Positions 45,687-56,917 of a DNA stretch of 64,000 nucleotides are shown in pieces (position 1 is the first letter of the stretch; each line of letters starts with the position of its first letter). The notes beneath the pieces are model-generated. The model did no database searches. It was not told the DNA's origin and was given only the letters and a program-made list of their open reading frames with translations. The stretch is from Culex pipiens pallens (taxonomy: Eukaryota > Arthropoda > Insecta > Diptera > Culicidae): assembly GCF_016801865.2 (NCBI RefSeq), contig NC_068937.1, positions 118,331,225-118,395,224 of the forward strand, read 5' to 3'. A program made the translations under genes and the position numbers.

Positions 45687-47067
45687 GATTAAACTTCAGG
45701 GTAAGAACAACATCATTCGCAAATTTTAATCCAATCTGGATAGCTTCCATCATGGATGTAGCATTACTCATTGTTTTAATCAAACCAAACAGTGAGTTTT
45801 GCAAAAAAGTCATTTTTTCAAACGTAACATCGCCGAGATCAGAAGATCCCAAAACGTTGCCATCAGAAAAATTTTCAAATGAAATTTGAGGTACCTGCCC
45901 AATTTCAGGAAGATTGGTAGAGGATTTAAAATTCGTGGATGAACCCGAACCCGAAACGACGTTGGCATAAGAAATACCATTAGTGTTACCTAACTTTTCC
46001 ATGGTAGGGGTATTGTTCGAGTGAGACAGCACGAACGTTTGATTTAAAGATGCAGGTACAACCTGACTTTGAGAAAATTTCGGTTTGGTTTTCGGCTGAT
46101 GCTTAGCACGAGAATCCAAAACCTTTTTTCTGATGGGGCAATCCCAGAAATTTGATTTGTGATTTCCACCACAATTTGCACATTTAAATTGGGTGACTTC
46201 TTTCACGGGACAATTGTCCTTGTCGTGAGAAGAATCCCCGCAAACCATGCATTTTGGAATCATGGCGCAATGATCAGTACCGTGACCGAATGCCTGGCAA
46301 CGCCGGCACTGGGTCAGATTCTGGCCATTACCGCCATGTTTCTTAAAATGCTCCCACTTTACCCGTACATGGAACAAAAACTGAACTTTGTCCAAAAGTT
46401 TCAAATTGTTGATTTCATTTCTGTTGAAATGAATCAGATAAAATTGTGAAGTCAAACCAAAGCGAGAAATATTCCCGTTTGATTTTTTCTTCATTGGTAT
46501 TACTTGGGATGGGGCAAAGCCAAGCAACACCTTAAGTTCGTTTTTGATCTCATCCACCGACAAGTCGTTGGAGAGACCTTTCAGGACCGCTTTGAATGGA
46601 CGAGCATTCTTGGTCTCATACGTGTAGAAATTGTGTTTGTGGTTTTTCAAATAACCAACAAAAGTATGGTGATCTTGTAAAGATTCCGTCAACAAGCGAC
46701 ATTCTCCTCTTCGACCAAGCTGGAACGAAACCTTCAAATTACAAGTTTCCTTGCAATTCTTCAGTTGCGTTCGAAAGCTGGCCAAATCGGAGACAGAAGT
46801 CACTACAATTGGCGGAGCCTTTACTCGTTTCTCGACGGCAGAAGGCTCAGTACGAGGAGAAGGATCCTTGTCAACAGTTTCGGATAAAACACCGAAACTA
46901 TTTGCCAATGGAATTGGAGGATTGACCTCACTTTCAGAATCAGAATCAGACCTCGGATGAGGCTGTTTTCTTTTTCTGTTTCCGTTAGCCGATTTAGCGT
47001 TCAAACGCTTCACCGACGTAACGACCAAATCTTCAGAAGATTTGCGTTTACCTTTGTTTTGACGCAT
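45673..47067 (-). CDS. LINE ORF1: nucleic-acid-binding Gag-like protein, 464 aa
   Basis: The ORF1 protein of Jockey elements coats the element RNA in a ribonucleoprotein particle and guides it to the nucleus. Here the first about 50 residues are basic and Ser/Asp/Glu-rich (possible nuclear signal RKRKQ at 31-35). The middle (about 85-250) resembles the RRM-like region of such proteins. Three zinc knuckles follow at residues 254-267 (CX2CX4HX4C), 273-286 (CX2CX4HX4C) and 296-310 (CX2CX3HX6C). The frame is intact from ATG to stop, which is the usual length for the clade. The stop lies 14 nt beyond the ORF2 ATG. It may still be translatable if the copy is transcribed. Confidence 0.85.
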   Translation of the reverse strand: MRQNKGKRKSSEDLVVTSVKRLNAKSANGNRKRKQPHPRSDSDSESEVNPPIPLANSFGVLSETVDKDPSPRTEPSAVEKRVKAPPIVVTSVSDLASFRTQLKNCKETCNLKVSFQLGRRGECRLLTESLQDHHTFVGYLKNHKHNFYTYETKNARPFKAVLKGLSNDLSVDEIKNELKVLLGFAPSQVIPMKKKSNGNISRFGLTSQFYLIHFNRNEINNLKLLDKVQFLFHVRVKWEHFKKHGGNGQNLTQCRRCQAFGHGTDHCAMIPKCMVCGDSSHDKDNCPVKEVTQFKCANCGGNHKSNFWDCPIRKKVLDSRAKHQPKTKPKFSQSQVVPASLNQTFVLSHSNNTPTMEKLGNTNGISYANVVSGSGSSTNFKSSTNLPEIGQVPQISFENFSDGNVLGSSDLGDVTFEKMTFLQNSLFGLIKTMSNATSMMEAIQIGLKFANDVVLTLKFNHGSK

Positions 47068-47284
47068 TTTGCAAGCAAAGTTCTCTTAAAAAGATGGCTT
47101 CGTTTGTAAAATATAACAAAATTTCAGGTGGGGTTAGTCTTGAAAAGACTGTTTAGAATTTTGGAAAGTAACTCAGGTAGTCTTTAAAAAGACTGTGAAT
47201 TTTGTTTGAAATAACTCTGAGCTTAGGTAGTAAAAAATACCGCAGCTCTAGTGTCCGTTCACCACGAAGGTTCGCAAGACACTC
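47068..47284 (-). promoter_or_regulatory. 5' leader of the Jockey LINE (internal promoter region)
   Basis: 217 nt from the upstream target duplication to the ORF1 ATG. Jockey-clade elements carry an internal RNA polymerase II promoter here (family knowledge). The stretch has two copies of the word aaaagact (about 47138 and 47187), separated by about 40 nt. No TATA box is seen, as expected. Confidence 0.5.
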
Positions 47285-47296
47285 TGATGACTTTCC

Positions 47297-47934
47297 TCTT
47301 CTTCCTTTTATCATTACGGAGTCCAAAGGTGCATTAGGGCTGCATCCTTTGAACAAAAAAAGAAAACACATTACCTGTGTCCTCTCTGAGAAATACGGTA
47401 GTCCCAGCAGCTTTGCACTTTTAACAGCGAAGTAATTAAAACTCATCACTATTCTTTTCATTTCAAATGCTACTCGTTTTCTAAGTAACTTTGCTACTGA
47501 TTGATTAATTAAAAATTTACTTTTCTGATTTTAAAATTTTAAGAAACCTACGTTAAGTAAGCAATGGATTTTTTGTTTTACAAACTAATCCCTTTTAAAA
47601 TATTGTTCTAGAAATACGAATGTCACTGTTGAACGGCTTCTAGCTAAAAAAAACTACACAAGAGCAAACAAATGTGCTCATTAAACCCTTTGGATATACC
47701 CACCGGTTCCAGTTCCATTTTTTCATCCGGAAAACTAGTGCAAACGATAAAGTTGACTTTTACTGCTCGGAAAGTCTAACCTGGTAATATGTTTAAGTAG
47801 TTACAAAGAGACAACCAAAAAAAAAACAACCATCCCTCGATGTTGATTATCTCACTTTATCTCCCACCGGACGGAAATTAATTCAATGAGCACAAAAGTA
47901 CATAACTACATAGCCATTAGACATACAAACTCAC
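47297..47934. other. Unassigned, probably intronic sequence
   Basis: Right flank of the LINE and intron of the minus-strand exon at 47935-48087. No repeat ends recognised. Confidence 0.4.
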
Positions 47935-48087
47935 TTTTCTAACTTTTTCGGTGAAAGCCCTCGGATTCTGTCGGGGATAATCTGGTGGGAGTCTCATGTT
48001 TTCCGTAAAAGTGCCCTCGTAGATAAAGCAGCCAGCCCGGTACTCCGCAAACTTTTCCGTGCAAATACACCGAGGGGTGGTTCGAGA
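47935..48087 (-). CDS. Internal coding exon of an unidentified gene, 51 codons, phase 0-0
   Basis: On the minus strand a pyrimidine-rich acceptor (tccttttcataaattag) is followed by an open exon of exactly 153 nt and then a donor GTGAGTTTG. Starting at the first base it reads SRTTPRCICTEKFAEYRAGC, then a central GTFTENMRLPPDY, ending FTEKVRK, and both boundaries fall between codons. Two closely spaced cysteines (CIC) and a third 11 residues later suggest a small extracellular or secreted module, but I do not recognise the family. The two other frames here are also partly open. Neighbouring exons were not found, probably because the introns are long and full of transposons. Confidence 0.5.
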
Positions 48088-48480
48088 CTAATTTATGAAA
48101 AGGACATAAAAAAGTAATTGTGTTGAACAAGTTGTGAATTGGAGTGTTTTGTGAACATAAAGTGGAACTTCCATGTGAAAACAAAAATTGAGTTTTTGGT
48201 TTGGCAGCATGCACGACTTTTTTACTTGCCATGCCATGAAGCTGTGTGCATAAACATGGAAGCCCGATCCAACATTAGAACACTTAACTCTTTCTGGCTC
48301 AGATGGCAGCAAAACGGCTGATGTAGCAGAGCAAATCCAGCCGAAAATAGGAAAACGTGATGGCCTTTGTTCTAAACATGCTCACAAAGAAAAAAGGGAC
48401 TTAAAATTAATAAAAAATGTTTGTGGAAAATATATCAGAGTAATTCTCTAGAAGTTCGCATTCTATATTCTATGATTCTA
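48088..48480. other. Unassigned, probably intronic sequence
   Basis: Upstream intron of the exon at 47935-48087. Contains a tgattctatag and attctatattc alternating stretch (about 48462-48500). No gene seen. Confidence 0.4.
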
Positions 48481-48763
48481 TAGTCAATGATTCTATATTT
48501 TTTATTTGAATGAAACTTTGTCAATGCATTCCCAGTTTCAAAAAAAAAAAAAAAAATTGCATCATCAGTTTCTCTATATTCTCTTCCACACAAAGTTGGT
48601 AGCTGACCATAAAAAAATGATATGTAAAAATTCAACAATCTGTGTCTTTAAAAAAAGTTTTAGTTCACTTTGGTGTCCTTGCAAAAGTTGTATGTATGAA
48701 TGGGGACTAAAAAAATGATACACGGATAAAAAAGTTTTATGCTAATTTTATACATCAGTTATT

Positions 48764-50785
48764 AACCTGTCCCATTTTGAGGTCATGTCGAGGAATTTCA
48801 GGTGCTCACTTCTTAAATGATAGATTATGATGTTAGGAACAATGTTTTCTTAGACAAGAAAAAATAATAAAATACTTTCTCGCACCCCCTAGTCGATTTA
48901 CTGAAAAAAGTCACTTTTTTGAACAAATTTTCTTAAATCGCTTGGAATCAATACAAAAACTGTTTCGATCAGGTGTGTATTATATTCAAACGATAGGTTT
49001 TTGTCCATAGATTAAGATGCACTATCAATATTGGACCAAAATTCAAGTTTTTGGACTCTCCCAGGCGGATTTGAGTCGAAAAATCGCATTTTTTCGAAAC
49101 TTTTTTCAGAAATGTTCATTTAATTTAGGGTAGCCTATTTTTCTCAGTGAAACCAATACATGCAGCTTGTAGGAAATTTCATGGCGAACATTTTTTCCTC
49201 TGAGAAAATGCAATTTCGACACTCCAGAGCCGAGATATTTGAGTTTTAGTGAGGAAAAAAGTGCCAATTTTCAAAATTTCTCAGAATTCAGAAGCAAGGC
49301 CTACTAATTCCACGATGTAGCAAGCATATGTCTCAAAGGTCAGGGTATGCTTTTTTATAGTATTTTTGGCCGCTGAATCCGAATCTGAAATCAAATTTAG
49401 TGTAAACAGTGATGTTTTGGAGCTACACCCTTTTGGAATGTTATTTGCGTGTTTAAGATGCAGTTTTTGTAAATATTGCTCGGTTTGTTCTAGAGGTCGT
49501 ATCGAGGTGCTCCGATTTGGATGAAACTTTCAGCGTTTGTTTGACTATACATGAGATGAACTCATGCCAAATATGAGCCCTCTACGACAAAGGGAAGTGG
49601 GGTAAAACGGGCAATGAAGTTTGAGGTCCAAAAAATATAAAAAAATCTTAAAATTGCTCGCATTTTAGTTAAACTTCATCAATTCCAACTCTCTTAGATG
49701 CATTCAAAATGTCTTTTGAAGCACTTCAAAATAAGCCATAGACATCCAGGATTGGTTTAACTTTTTCTCATAGCTTTTGCAAATTACTGTTAAAAATGTT
49801 TTTTTTTAACCCCTAAGCCTTCAATACCCATACTCTTTTAGTTCAAAAGTTAGGGAATTTCATGAACTATAAGCCTACGGTAATAACTTTTTGGCCAATC
49901 GCAGTTTTTCTCATAGTTTTTCGATTTTTCTATAACATACATTTTACAACGTTAGTTATTGTCCTGTAGGCATCCATAGCGGCACTTTTTAGTCTCACTT
50001 TTGTCATATTCGAAATCCTCGGAAAATTCAAACTTCAATGCCCGTTCATCTCATGTATAGACAAACAAACAAATATTTACAAAAACTGCATCTTGAACAC
50101 GCAAATAACATTCCAAAAGTGTGTAGCTCCAAAACATCACTGTTTACACTAAATTTGATTTCAGATTCGGATTCAGCGGCCAAAAATACTATAAAAAGCA
50201 TACCCTGACCTTTGAGACATATGCTTGCTACATCGTGGAATTAGTAGGCCTTGCTTCCGAATTCTGAGAAATTTTGAAAATTGGCACTTTTTTCCTCACT
50301 AAAACTCAAATATCTCGGCTCTGGAGTGTCGAAATTGCATTTTCTCAGAGGAAAAAATGTTCGCCATGAAATTTCCTACAAGCGGCATGTATTGGTTTCA
50401 CTGAGAAAAATAGGCTACCCTAAATTAAATGAACATTTCTGAAAAAAGTTTCGAAAAAATGCGATTTTTCGACTCAAATCCGCCTGGGAGAGTCCAAAAA
50501 CTTGAATTTTGGTCCAATATTGATAGTGCATCTTAATCTATGGACAAAAATCTATCGTTTGAAGATAATACACACCTGATCGAAACAGTTTTTGTATTGA
50601 TTCCAAGCGATTTAAGAAAATTTGTTCAAAAAAGTGACTTTTTTCAGTAAATCGACTAGGGGGTGCGAGAAAGTATTTTATTATTTTTTCTTGTCTAAGA
50701 AAACATTGTTCCTAACATCATAATCTATCATTTAAGAAGTGAGCACCTGAAATTCCTCGACATGACCTCAAAATGGGACAGGCTA
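48764..50785. mobile_element. 2.0 kb near-perfect hairpin (foldback) element with 10-bp TSD
   Basis: The flanking duplication atcagttatt is exact (48754-48763 and 50786-50795). Ends are cctgtcccattttgaggtc and its complement. The arms (48764 to about 49590 and about 50020-50785) are inverted copies with only occasional mismatches; the right arm lacks about 60 bp present in the left near 49480-49540. About 430 bp of middle is not inverted. A 9-11 bp duplication with very long TIRs suggests a Mutator-like or Foldback element. No transposase. Confidence 0.8.
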
Positions 50786-50995
50786 ATCAGTTATTGTCAC
50801 TGAAATTGTTTTAGGGAACATACAATTCCATATTTTCAGAAAATTCTAGAATAGGTGAAAAATCTTTGACCCAGTTATGCTCTTTTGAAGAAAAAAAAAC
50901 AACAAAAAAAGTTACACAAGATACCAATTTTTTTTAAATTAATTTTTAAAGTAAAATTATATTTGCAATCAAAAAGTACTTAGATAAAGTTCAAC

Positions 50996-51199
50996 GTAGC
51001 TGGTTCGAATCCCGCGGCGGGCGCTCTAAAATTCTTTGTGTAAATATGGGTATCCGGCGCCATCGCTTCTGGCAATACTTTCATACACTTAGGAGCCCAG
51101 GGCGGCGAAGTCCTTGTGGTTAAAAAGGAAGACACTAGTGGTTGGTACTTGCAATGGTGTCCGACAGCTATAAAGTCAACTTCGTTGATACCTTTGGTT
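50996..51199 (+). mobile_element. tRNA-Val-like SINE, family V, copy 3 (5'-truncated)
   Basis: Starts at the B box (ctggttcgaatcccgcggc) and runs through cttaggagcccagggcgg and gaagacactagtggttgg to gctataaagtcaacttcgt. The tRNA A box and anticodon arm are missing, consistent with truncated reverse transcription. It interrupts the old foldback sequence. Confidence 0.75.
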
Positions 51200-51479
51200 G
51201 CTGAGATATTTTCATGCGAAGAAAAAAAAAAACAAAAAGAATAAGATTTTCTCAGTTTTGCCCAGTTAGCCCTCGTTGATCACCGATATCTCGGGAACAA
51301 GTGGTCCGACTGTAAATGTTAAAAAATGATCCGTTTTGCAATTTTTTGTTCTTTGAAAAAAAAATAACAAAAATAACAAATATTTTATTTTTTATCAAAA
51401 ATAAAAAAATATTAAAAAATTAAATAACAAGCAGCAATTTTAACATTGCATTCTTCACTACTTCCTAAAAACTACTTCC

Positions 51480-51990
51480 CAAAAACGGAGATCCGGCTTT
51501 AAAAAAGTACACAAAGTGGTCATAATATGAGGCAGGGTTGCTAGATCTTCAATGTTTTGGACTCGTTCGAAAGGTATTTCAACTACCTAACCGTCGAATG
51601 ATAGATCTGAATACAGTTTACATACATTTAAGTGAGATCCGACCTCAAAAAGTACATAAATATCACTTAATTGGTCATAACTTGAGACAGGGTTGCCAGA
51701 TGTTTGGAATTGTTGGAAATGTTTTTACTTACTTATCCAACGATGTGTAACATGATGACATTTAAATCAATTTCTGGCCATTTATCTAACATCCAATACA
51801 TGAGAAAACGCATTTTTATGCATAACTTATGAAATACTTATCGAAACATCAATTTGTATGAAACCCGAACTATGGGACCCTAAACCAAGTCGAATGGGTC
51901 AAGTCGGTTCGGCCAGTGCCGAGAAACATGAGCTAGTTTGTTGGTCACATACATACATACTCACAGACATTTGTTCAGTTTTCGATTCTA
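51480..51990 (+). repeat. MITE family C fragment (uninterrupted reference for copy 2)
   Basis: Two tandem units with aaagtggtcataatatgaggcag and ggtcataacttgagacaggg, then tatgggaccctaaaccaagtcg and acatttgttcagttttcgattc. Unlike copy 2 at 17284, the junction before tatggga is continuous, which proves the 3.1 kb insertion there. Confidence 0.6.
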
Positions 51991-52966
51991 TATATTCATT
52001 TTGCGAATTTTTTTTTTTGCAGTACTGTACATTCAAAATTCGCTTAAACTCAAAATATTTTTAAATAAACTCAAACATGTTAAAAAGGTTATAAACGCTG
52101 GAGGATGCATTTGAAATTGTTTTAAGCAGATTGCACTTGAAATTTCATAGTAATACATAAAATACATAAAAAATACAAGAGAAAAGTCGATTTTACAAAA
52201 CGTTCATAATTACACATTATTCATATACAAATAAGCAATACATTACACAGCTTAAGGGTGGACCCAGAAAATTATCAAAAATTAGATCCAATTGGGTCCA
52301 AAAATTAAGCCTAAATTTGAGACATTATTATTCACAACGATAAAGCTTATTTTTCTGAGTATAATCTTTTTTACGGACGCATAGGATTGAAAATGGATTT
52401 TTAAAATCAATTTGAAAAAAAAAAATGCTTCCCGGCCCTTCTTGACAGAAATGGTCCTACTTGACAGCTCGTTCCAAGGGTACCATGGTTGACCCATCGA
52501 AAAAATGTTGTCTGGATCAGTTCTTTTTGATTACAGTTTCATCCTGGTTTTGGCAATAGACGTGATTTTTATTTTACCAAAATAGGTGAAATTTTAAAAA
52601 GTGTGCATTAAGAAAAACTACTAATATTTGTGGGAAAATCATCAATAAACATCGTTAGCCTTGTATAATGACGATGTGGTTAAAAGGGCAAATTAATCAA
52701 TCACGTAATAAACAAAATAGATGATTCGGTGTCCTTAAAAAAAATATTTCCGATAAAAGATATTATTTGCTTTAAAATAATTATGTTTTGAGAGATAACT
52801 TATACATCCTTTTTTTAAGTCTTACGAGTCCAAACATATCAAATCAAATTTGGGTGTTGCCAAAATCGGGAAGATATGAAGAATTTGTTGCCAAAACCGG
52901 GTGTGGTAAAAAACGGGATGTCACTGTATAATTATAAATAACAAATTTTTTTTTTAATATGACATT
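51991..52966. other. Unassigned AT-rich, repeat-like sequence
   Basis: Contains phrases such as gttgacccatcgaaaaaatg and tttcatcctggttttggcaa that look like repetitive DNA, but no ends could be set. No gene seen. Confidence 0.35.
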
Positions 52967-52977
52967 ATTGCATTCAA

Positions 52978-53230
52978 GGAGGGCCTCGTAGCGCGGTGGT
53001 TAGCGGCTTTGGCTGCCGATCCCTAAGTTGCTATGGGGCGCGGGTTCGATTCCCGCCTTGTCCACCTGGCCTTCTATCGGATGGGGAAGTAAAACGTCGG
53101 TCCATCTGCGTAAAAGAGGTTTCGGGTGACTCACCACACATAACCTTCGGACGCCTAGAAATAAGCAGAAACTTGCAACAGAGACCACAAAAGACCCGGG
53201 GGTCATTAAAGTGGATTGCTTTGCTTTTAT
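52978..53230 (+). mobile_element. tRNA-derived SINE, second family, with 11-bp TSD
   Basis: Flanked by attgcattcaa at 52967-52977 and 53231-53241. The head has an A-box-like tagcgcggtggttagcgg and a B box gggttcgattccc, with a longer stretch between them than in a standard tRNA, compatible with a class II (Leu/Ser-type) ancestor. The body contains cggatggggaagtaaaacgtcgg and agacccgggggtcatt. The ORFs across it are not genes. Confidence 0.8.
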
Positions 53231-53241
53231 ATTGCATTCAA

Positions 53242-54730
53242 ACAAATTCTACACTGTACGTGGAATCCACATCCGAATCTCCAAATCCCGTTGGCATTTT
53301 TGTAGGTTAATGATGTCAGTGCAAACAGTTTTTGTTCCGTGCAAATGCCCCCGAGGGCGACAACAGAGCGACGAAACTGTGCTGTGTTTTGCCGTTGACG
53401 CAGTCCATTTTTGGAGCTTGGCGTTGGATGCTGCCTTGCAGAAAATATCACAATAGTTTATTTTTCAACCACGCTGGTGACCTTTGCTTGCGATGTTCTG
53501 TTGACAGCAGAATTAAAAATATGTTTCTAGGTTTTGACGTAGTATAGCAGACAAATAGAGATAACAAACTTTAATTTTGATATTGTAACATTTCCTGTCA
53601 CGTGCATCGTAAATCTGAAAAAATAAGATTTTTTTCATTAAAGATGGTGTCAATCGGTACTTCCGCTTTAAACTTTATCAAAATTTTCCACAGCCATCAT
53701 TAAATCCCTGTTCGCTTCACTTCCTACCATCCCAGTCCTGTGGTATTCTCGGCATCCATTTTTCTCACCACAGAGCAGGAGAAAGTTATGCCCTGGCACA
53801 GGAAAGATAATGACGTGCCACACAGCACACTTTCACTAATTGAATCAATCCAGTGAGCAAATATTTATCATTCCACAGTTTGTTTGTGTGTGTGTGTTTG
53901 TTTGGTGAGTCAGTGTTAGTCCCCAGAGTGAAAGCAGCGTCTTCTATATAGTAAGTCGCACTTTCACACCACTAGGTGGCACCCACCCTGCTTTGATGTA
54001 ATTTCTCAGAGGTGGGAACGTTCCGAGCTTATTCGGATGCTGGACGGTCACCGCACCTGTAATAAGGCTGTGGGTTGATCCGTATGCCAGACCTGAAATA
54101 AACTAGCAAATGAGGTCCATTTTTTTTCTGTGGATTACCATCAGAATGAACCAATCAATCAGATTGAGCGAAAAAGGCCTTGAATAAATTTACTATTTAT
54201 AAGGGTTTTTACAGCTAACGAAGTTTTTTTGATTGAACGATTAGTCAATTTTGATTATTTCATTAATGTCAAAAAGCTTACCACAAAATCACAATAAAAA
54301 TTATAAAATGAGATTTATTCTAGGCTATAAATATCACTCTCTCACTACGTTCAAATCAAGTTTTATTTTAAGAATTTGCAGCACCTTTATTAAATTCGAG
54401 GAAAAAAAAATCATCAACTTCTACGACCATAACTTGCTGGCACAGTATCGAGTTGCAGCACACGGCCAAGTGCAAAGCGTTAAAAAGTATATCTGATGAA
54501 TAATGCATCGGCATCTGATATTAAATTTTCCGGGCCATTTTGTCAAGGTTGACGCAGCTCGAAACGCCACCAACGCAATGTCAGTAGTCAGTACACAGGA
54601 AATGTGTTGTGCTGGAGAGACTCCTGGTACAATGTCTGGTTCAAGGAAGACACTGAAAGTAATAAATCAAATTAAGAAATTTCCTCTGGCACGTGAAACT
54701 TGTACGAAAATTCTAAGTTAGGTATGCACC
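53242..54730. other. Unassigned, largely non-repetitive sequence
   Basis: A gtgtgtgtgtgtttgtttg run at about 53882. Several ORFs of 70-80 codons have no recognisable domain or paired splice sites. Probably host intergenic or intronic. Confidence 0.4.
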
Positions 54731-55340
54731 CAAAATGGGTTGTTATATTTGGAAATTTGATATGGTCATCTTTTTTTTTTGGGAATTTTGTCCCAAGAAA
54801 TACTCATAAATATCGATTTAAGCTTTTTTATTATGTTCAGTTTAAGAAGCAGTTTTTCTAGATTTTACTTTGGTTGTTCTATAGGTCGTTTCAGCATACA
54901 TCAGCATTCATCGCTATAGATTATTGAATCACGAAAAAATATCTTTTCATACAAAAACAGGATCGTTTTGCGGTCTTGGACAAAGTTGTTTATCATTTAA
55001 TTTTACATAACAATCTCACACGTTTGACAGTGATCCGACAGATTTAACGCCATCATTTGTTGAAATTTTGAAATTATTACTTTTCCTCATACATTTTTGC
55101 GAATTTTTCCATACAAACTTCAACGATACAAAATTGATTTTTTTTACATATTTTTGCCTTAAAAGTCAAATCAGGGGGTATCTCTTAAGATTCCAAAATT
55201 TTAAAGAAAAGTTTCTTTAGACCCCCAGACGAAATATTTCGATGCACCCCGCAAAATGTCGGGAAAGAGCCCTTCTATCATGGTGCCAAATATCAGACCT
55301 GCAATTTTTTTTGAATTTTAATGCATAAATTTGCTACTAT
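54731..55340. repeat. Fragment of the 2 kb hairpin family and other repeats
   Basis: 54845-54900 (agaagcagtttttctagatt, then ggttgttctataggtcg) matches the arm of the hairpin element at about 49460-49510. Further right, phrases like ttttcctcatacatttttg and ggggtatctcttaagatt look repetitive. The structure is degraded. Confidence 0.4.
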
Positions 55341-56369
55341 GTTTTTGGAAGAGCGAGAGCGTGATGAAAATTATTTGCTTTTACATGAATGAACTGTATT
55401 TTTTTGTAGTTTTTGCCCTATGATTTAATGTGTAAATAGTTCAAAGTGTTTGGTTACAATACATTTCATATAGATCATAAGGCTAATTTCTTCCAATATT
55501 CAAATAAAAGATGTTTAATCTTACGTAAAAGCTTCATCAAAAAGTTTGATTAGCATAATTAAACACGGCGCCCATCAAGCGTTGATCCCGCTAATCAGGC
55601 AGCCTCTAATTAGAACAAGAATCACGCTCTGACGCTACAACTCGCTGGCAAAGAATCCACGACCGGTATCAATTAGGTGAAATCATCCCCTTTTCACCCC
55701 TAATAAATTAAACCCTTTCCAATGAGCAAGCGAAACCACGCCAAGCGTCGACATAATTTGTAAGCAAATAAATTATAAACGCAGCAACAATTCAATCAAG
55801 TAAAGACGATGCCTTCCAACCAGCCAGCAAGCGCCCAAGACAGGCCAAAGTTCAAAAGCCTAAAGCGTCGTCTTGACGTCGTCCCAGCACGGAGACTGTT
55901 TCTTCAAGAACCGTGCTCAAGTTCGTCAGCTTGGTAGTGTGGTGCCATCTTGTCGTATTGGCTTACTTTTGACATTTGCAGAATAAAAATCGAAATAAAA
56001 ATTATTTTTTGGACAATTCCATTGTGCAATTATTAACATTTCCCGTCATTCTCGAATCACAAATCGGCCTACGTTTTGACATCAAAAATAACAGTACTGA
56101 AAAAATCATTTCGATACTGTTTTAGAGTTAGACACTTATCTTGAAGGCAAGTCACATTCTAGCGAGAAAACAAATGTTTTACTACAAACAATCAAAGTGT
56201 GTTTTCCGGAAATGGGACACATGGGGTGAATTGGGACAGCTGTTTCAGCCTTGTTACTGTACAATATTTGGATTTTTTTGTTAGTTTTGAATAGAACAAC
56301 AAAAAAGTGCTTCTTTTTCCAAATTTCAAGCTTTAAAGCACATATGTGGAACTTTAGGTTCAAAAACGA
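55341..56369. other. Unassigned sequence, partly non-repetitive
   Basis: 55555-55930 is GC-richer and free of obvious repeat ends. It may be host regulatory DNA but shows no exon. The rest is AT-rich. Confidence 0.4.
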
Positions 56370-56917
56370 GGGCAGGACAGGTGCTGCCTCTCGCGGTGGA
56401 GAGCTGCAACTTTTCTACCAGTTTTTATAGCAGTTTTGCACACCGATGGGTCGTCCATAGTGCGTGTAGTCAGAATATTTTGAATTTTATAAAAGAATCA
56501 AAAGTAGCAAGTTATGTATTTTTAGTTTTGGATAACAACATGTATTTCCATCCAGCACATAATGTTGACTCAACGGCACTTCGGCGTGCAATTTAACTTC
56601 ATCATTTTTGACTGAACTCTTGTAATAAAACTCGGAAACTTTTATAGGGCCAAAGTGACCGCCTTGGGCGTCATCCATAAAGTATTATCCCCTCTCTCCT
56701 ATGTCACACTTTGTCAAGCTGGCTACATTATGTAACCTAGGGGAACAGCATCTAATTAAAGCGTGCCTCTAATGTTGGCAGGTCAGAACTTTGACATTCA
56801 ATTAAAGCTAATTAAAAGCGTTTTGAATTGAAATCGAGTGATAAAAAGCTCAATAAGTAGTGAGCAAGCAAGTTTCTATCAAAAGTTTTTCAAAGTTATT
56901 TGTTTAACATTCCAATG
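56370..56917. other. Repeat-like sequence
   Basis: Contains ctcgcggtggagagctgcaac and cgtcatccataaagta phrases of the kind seen in dispersed repeats. No boundaries or gene found. Confidence 0.35.

Larger units (their letters stand above)
42824..47284 (-). mobile_element. Full-length Jockey-clade (Juan-like) LINE with 12-bp TSD, inactivated
   Basis: The target duplication tgatgactttcc is found at 42812-42823 and 47285-47296. The 4,461-bp unit on the minus strand contains a 5' leader of 217 nt, ORF1 (47067-45673), ORF2 (45686-43055 in pieces), a short 3' UTR and a poly(A) of 19 (T run 42824-42842). ORF1 and ORF2 overlap by 14 nt. Complete 5' and 3' ends plus a perfect duplication argue for a relatively recent full-length insertion. 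An in-frame stop and a deletion inside the RT domain make this copy non-autonomous. Juan elements are known Jockey-clade LINEs of mosquitoes; assignment to that family rests on structure and remembered similarity. Confidence 0.85.
48481..51300. mobile_element. GAGCAATTC foldback relative, split by a hairpin element and a SINE
   Basis: Left part 48481-48763 and right part from 50786 keep the landmarks of members 2 and 3: a gatatgtaaaaattcaacaatctgt word, then gatacacgg.taaaaaa, then gtcactgaaa.ttg, and further on tttgcaatcaaaaagtact. When 48764-50785 and one copy of atcagttatt are ignored, the two parts align continuously with member 3. A SINE fragment interrupts the right part at 50996-51199. 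The outer ends are lost. Confidence 0.6.

Noticed and set aside
46159..46960. Plus ORFs of 60-110 codons inside the LINE
   Set aside because: Antisense shadows of ORF1.
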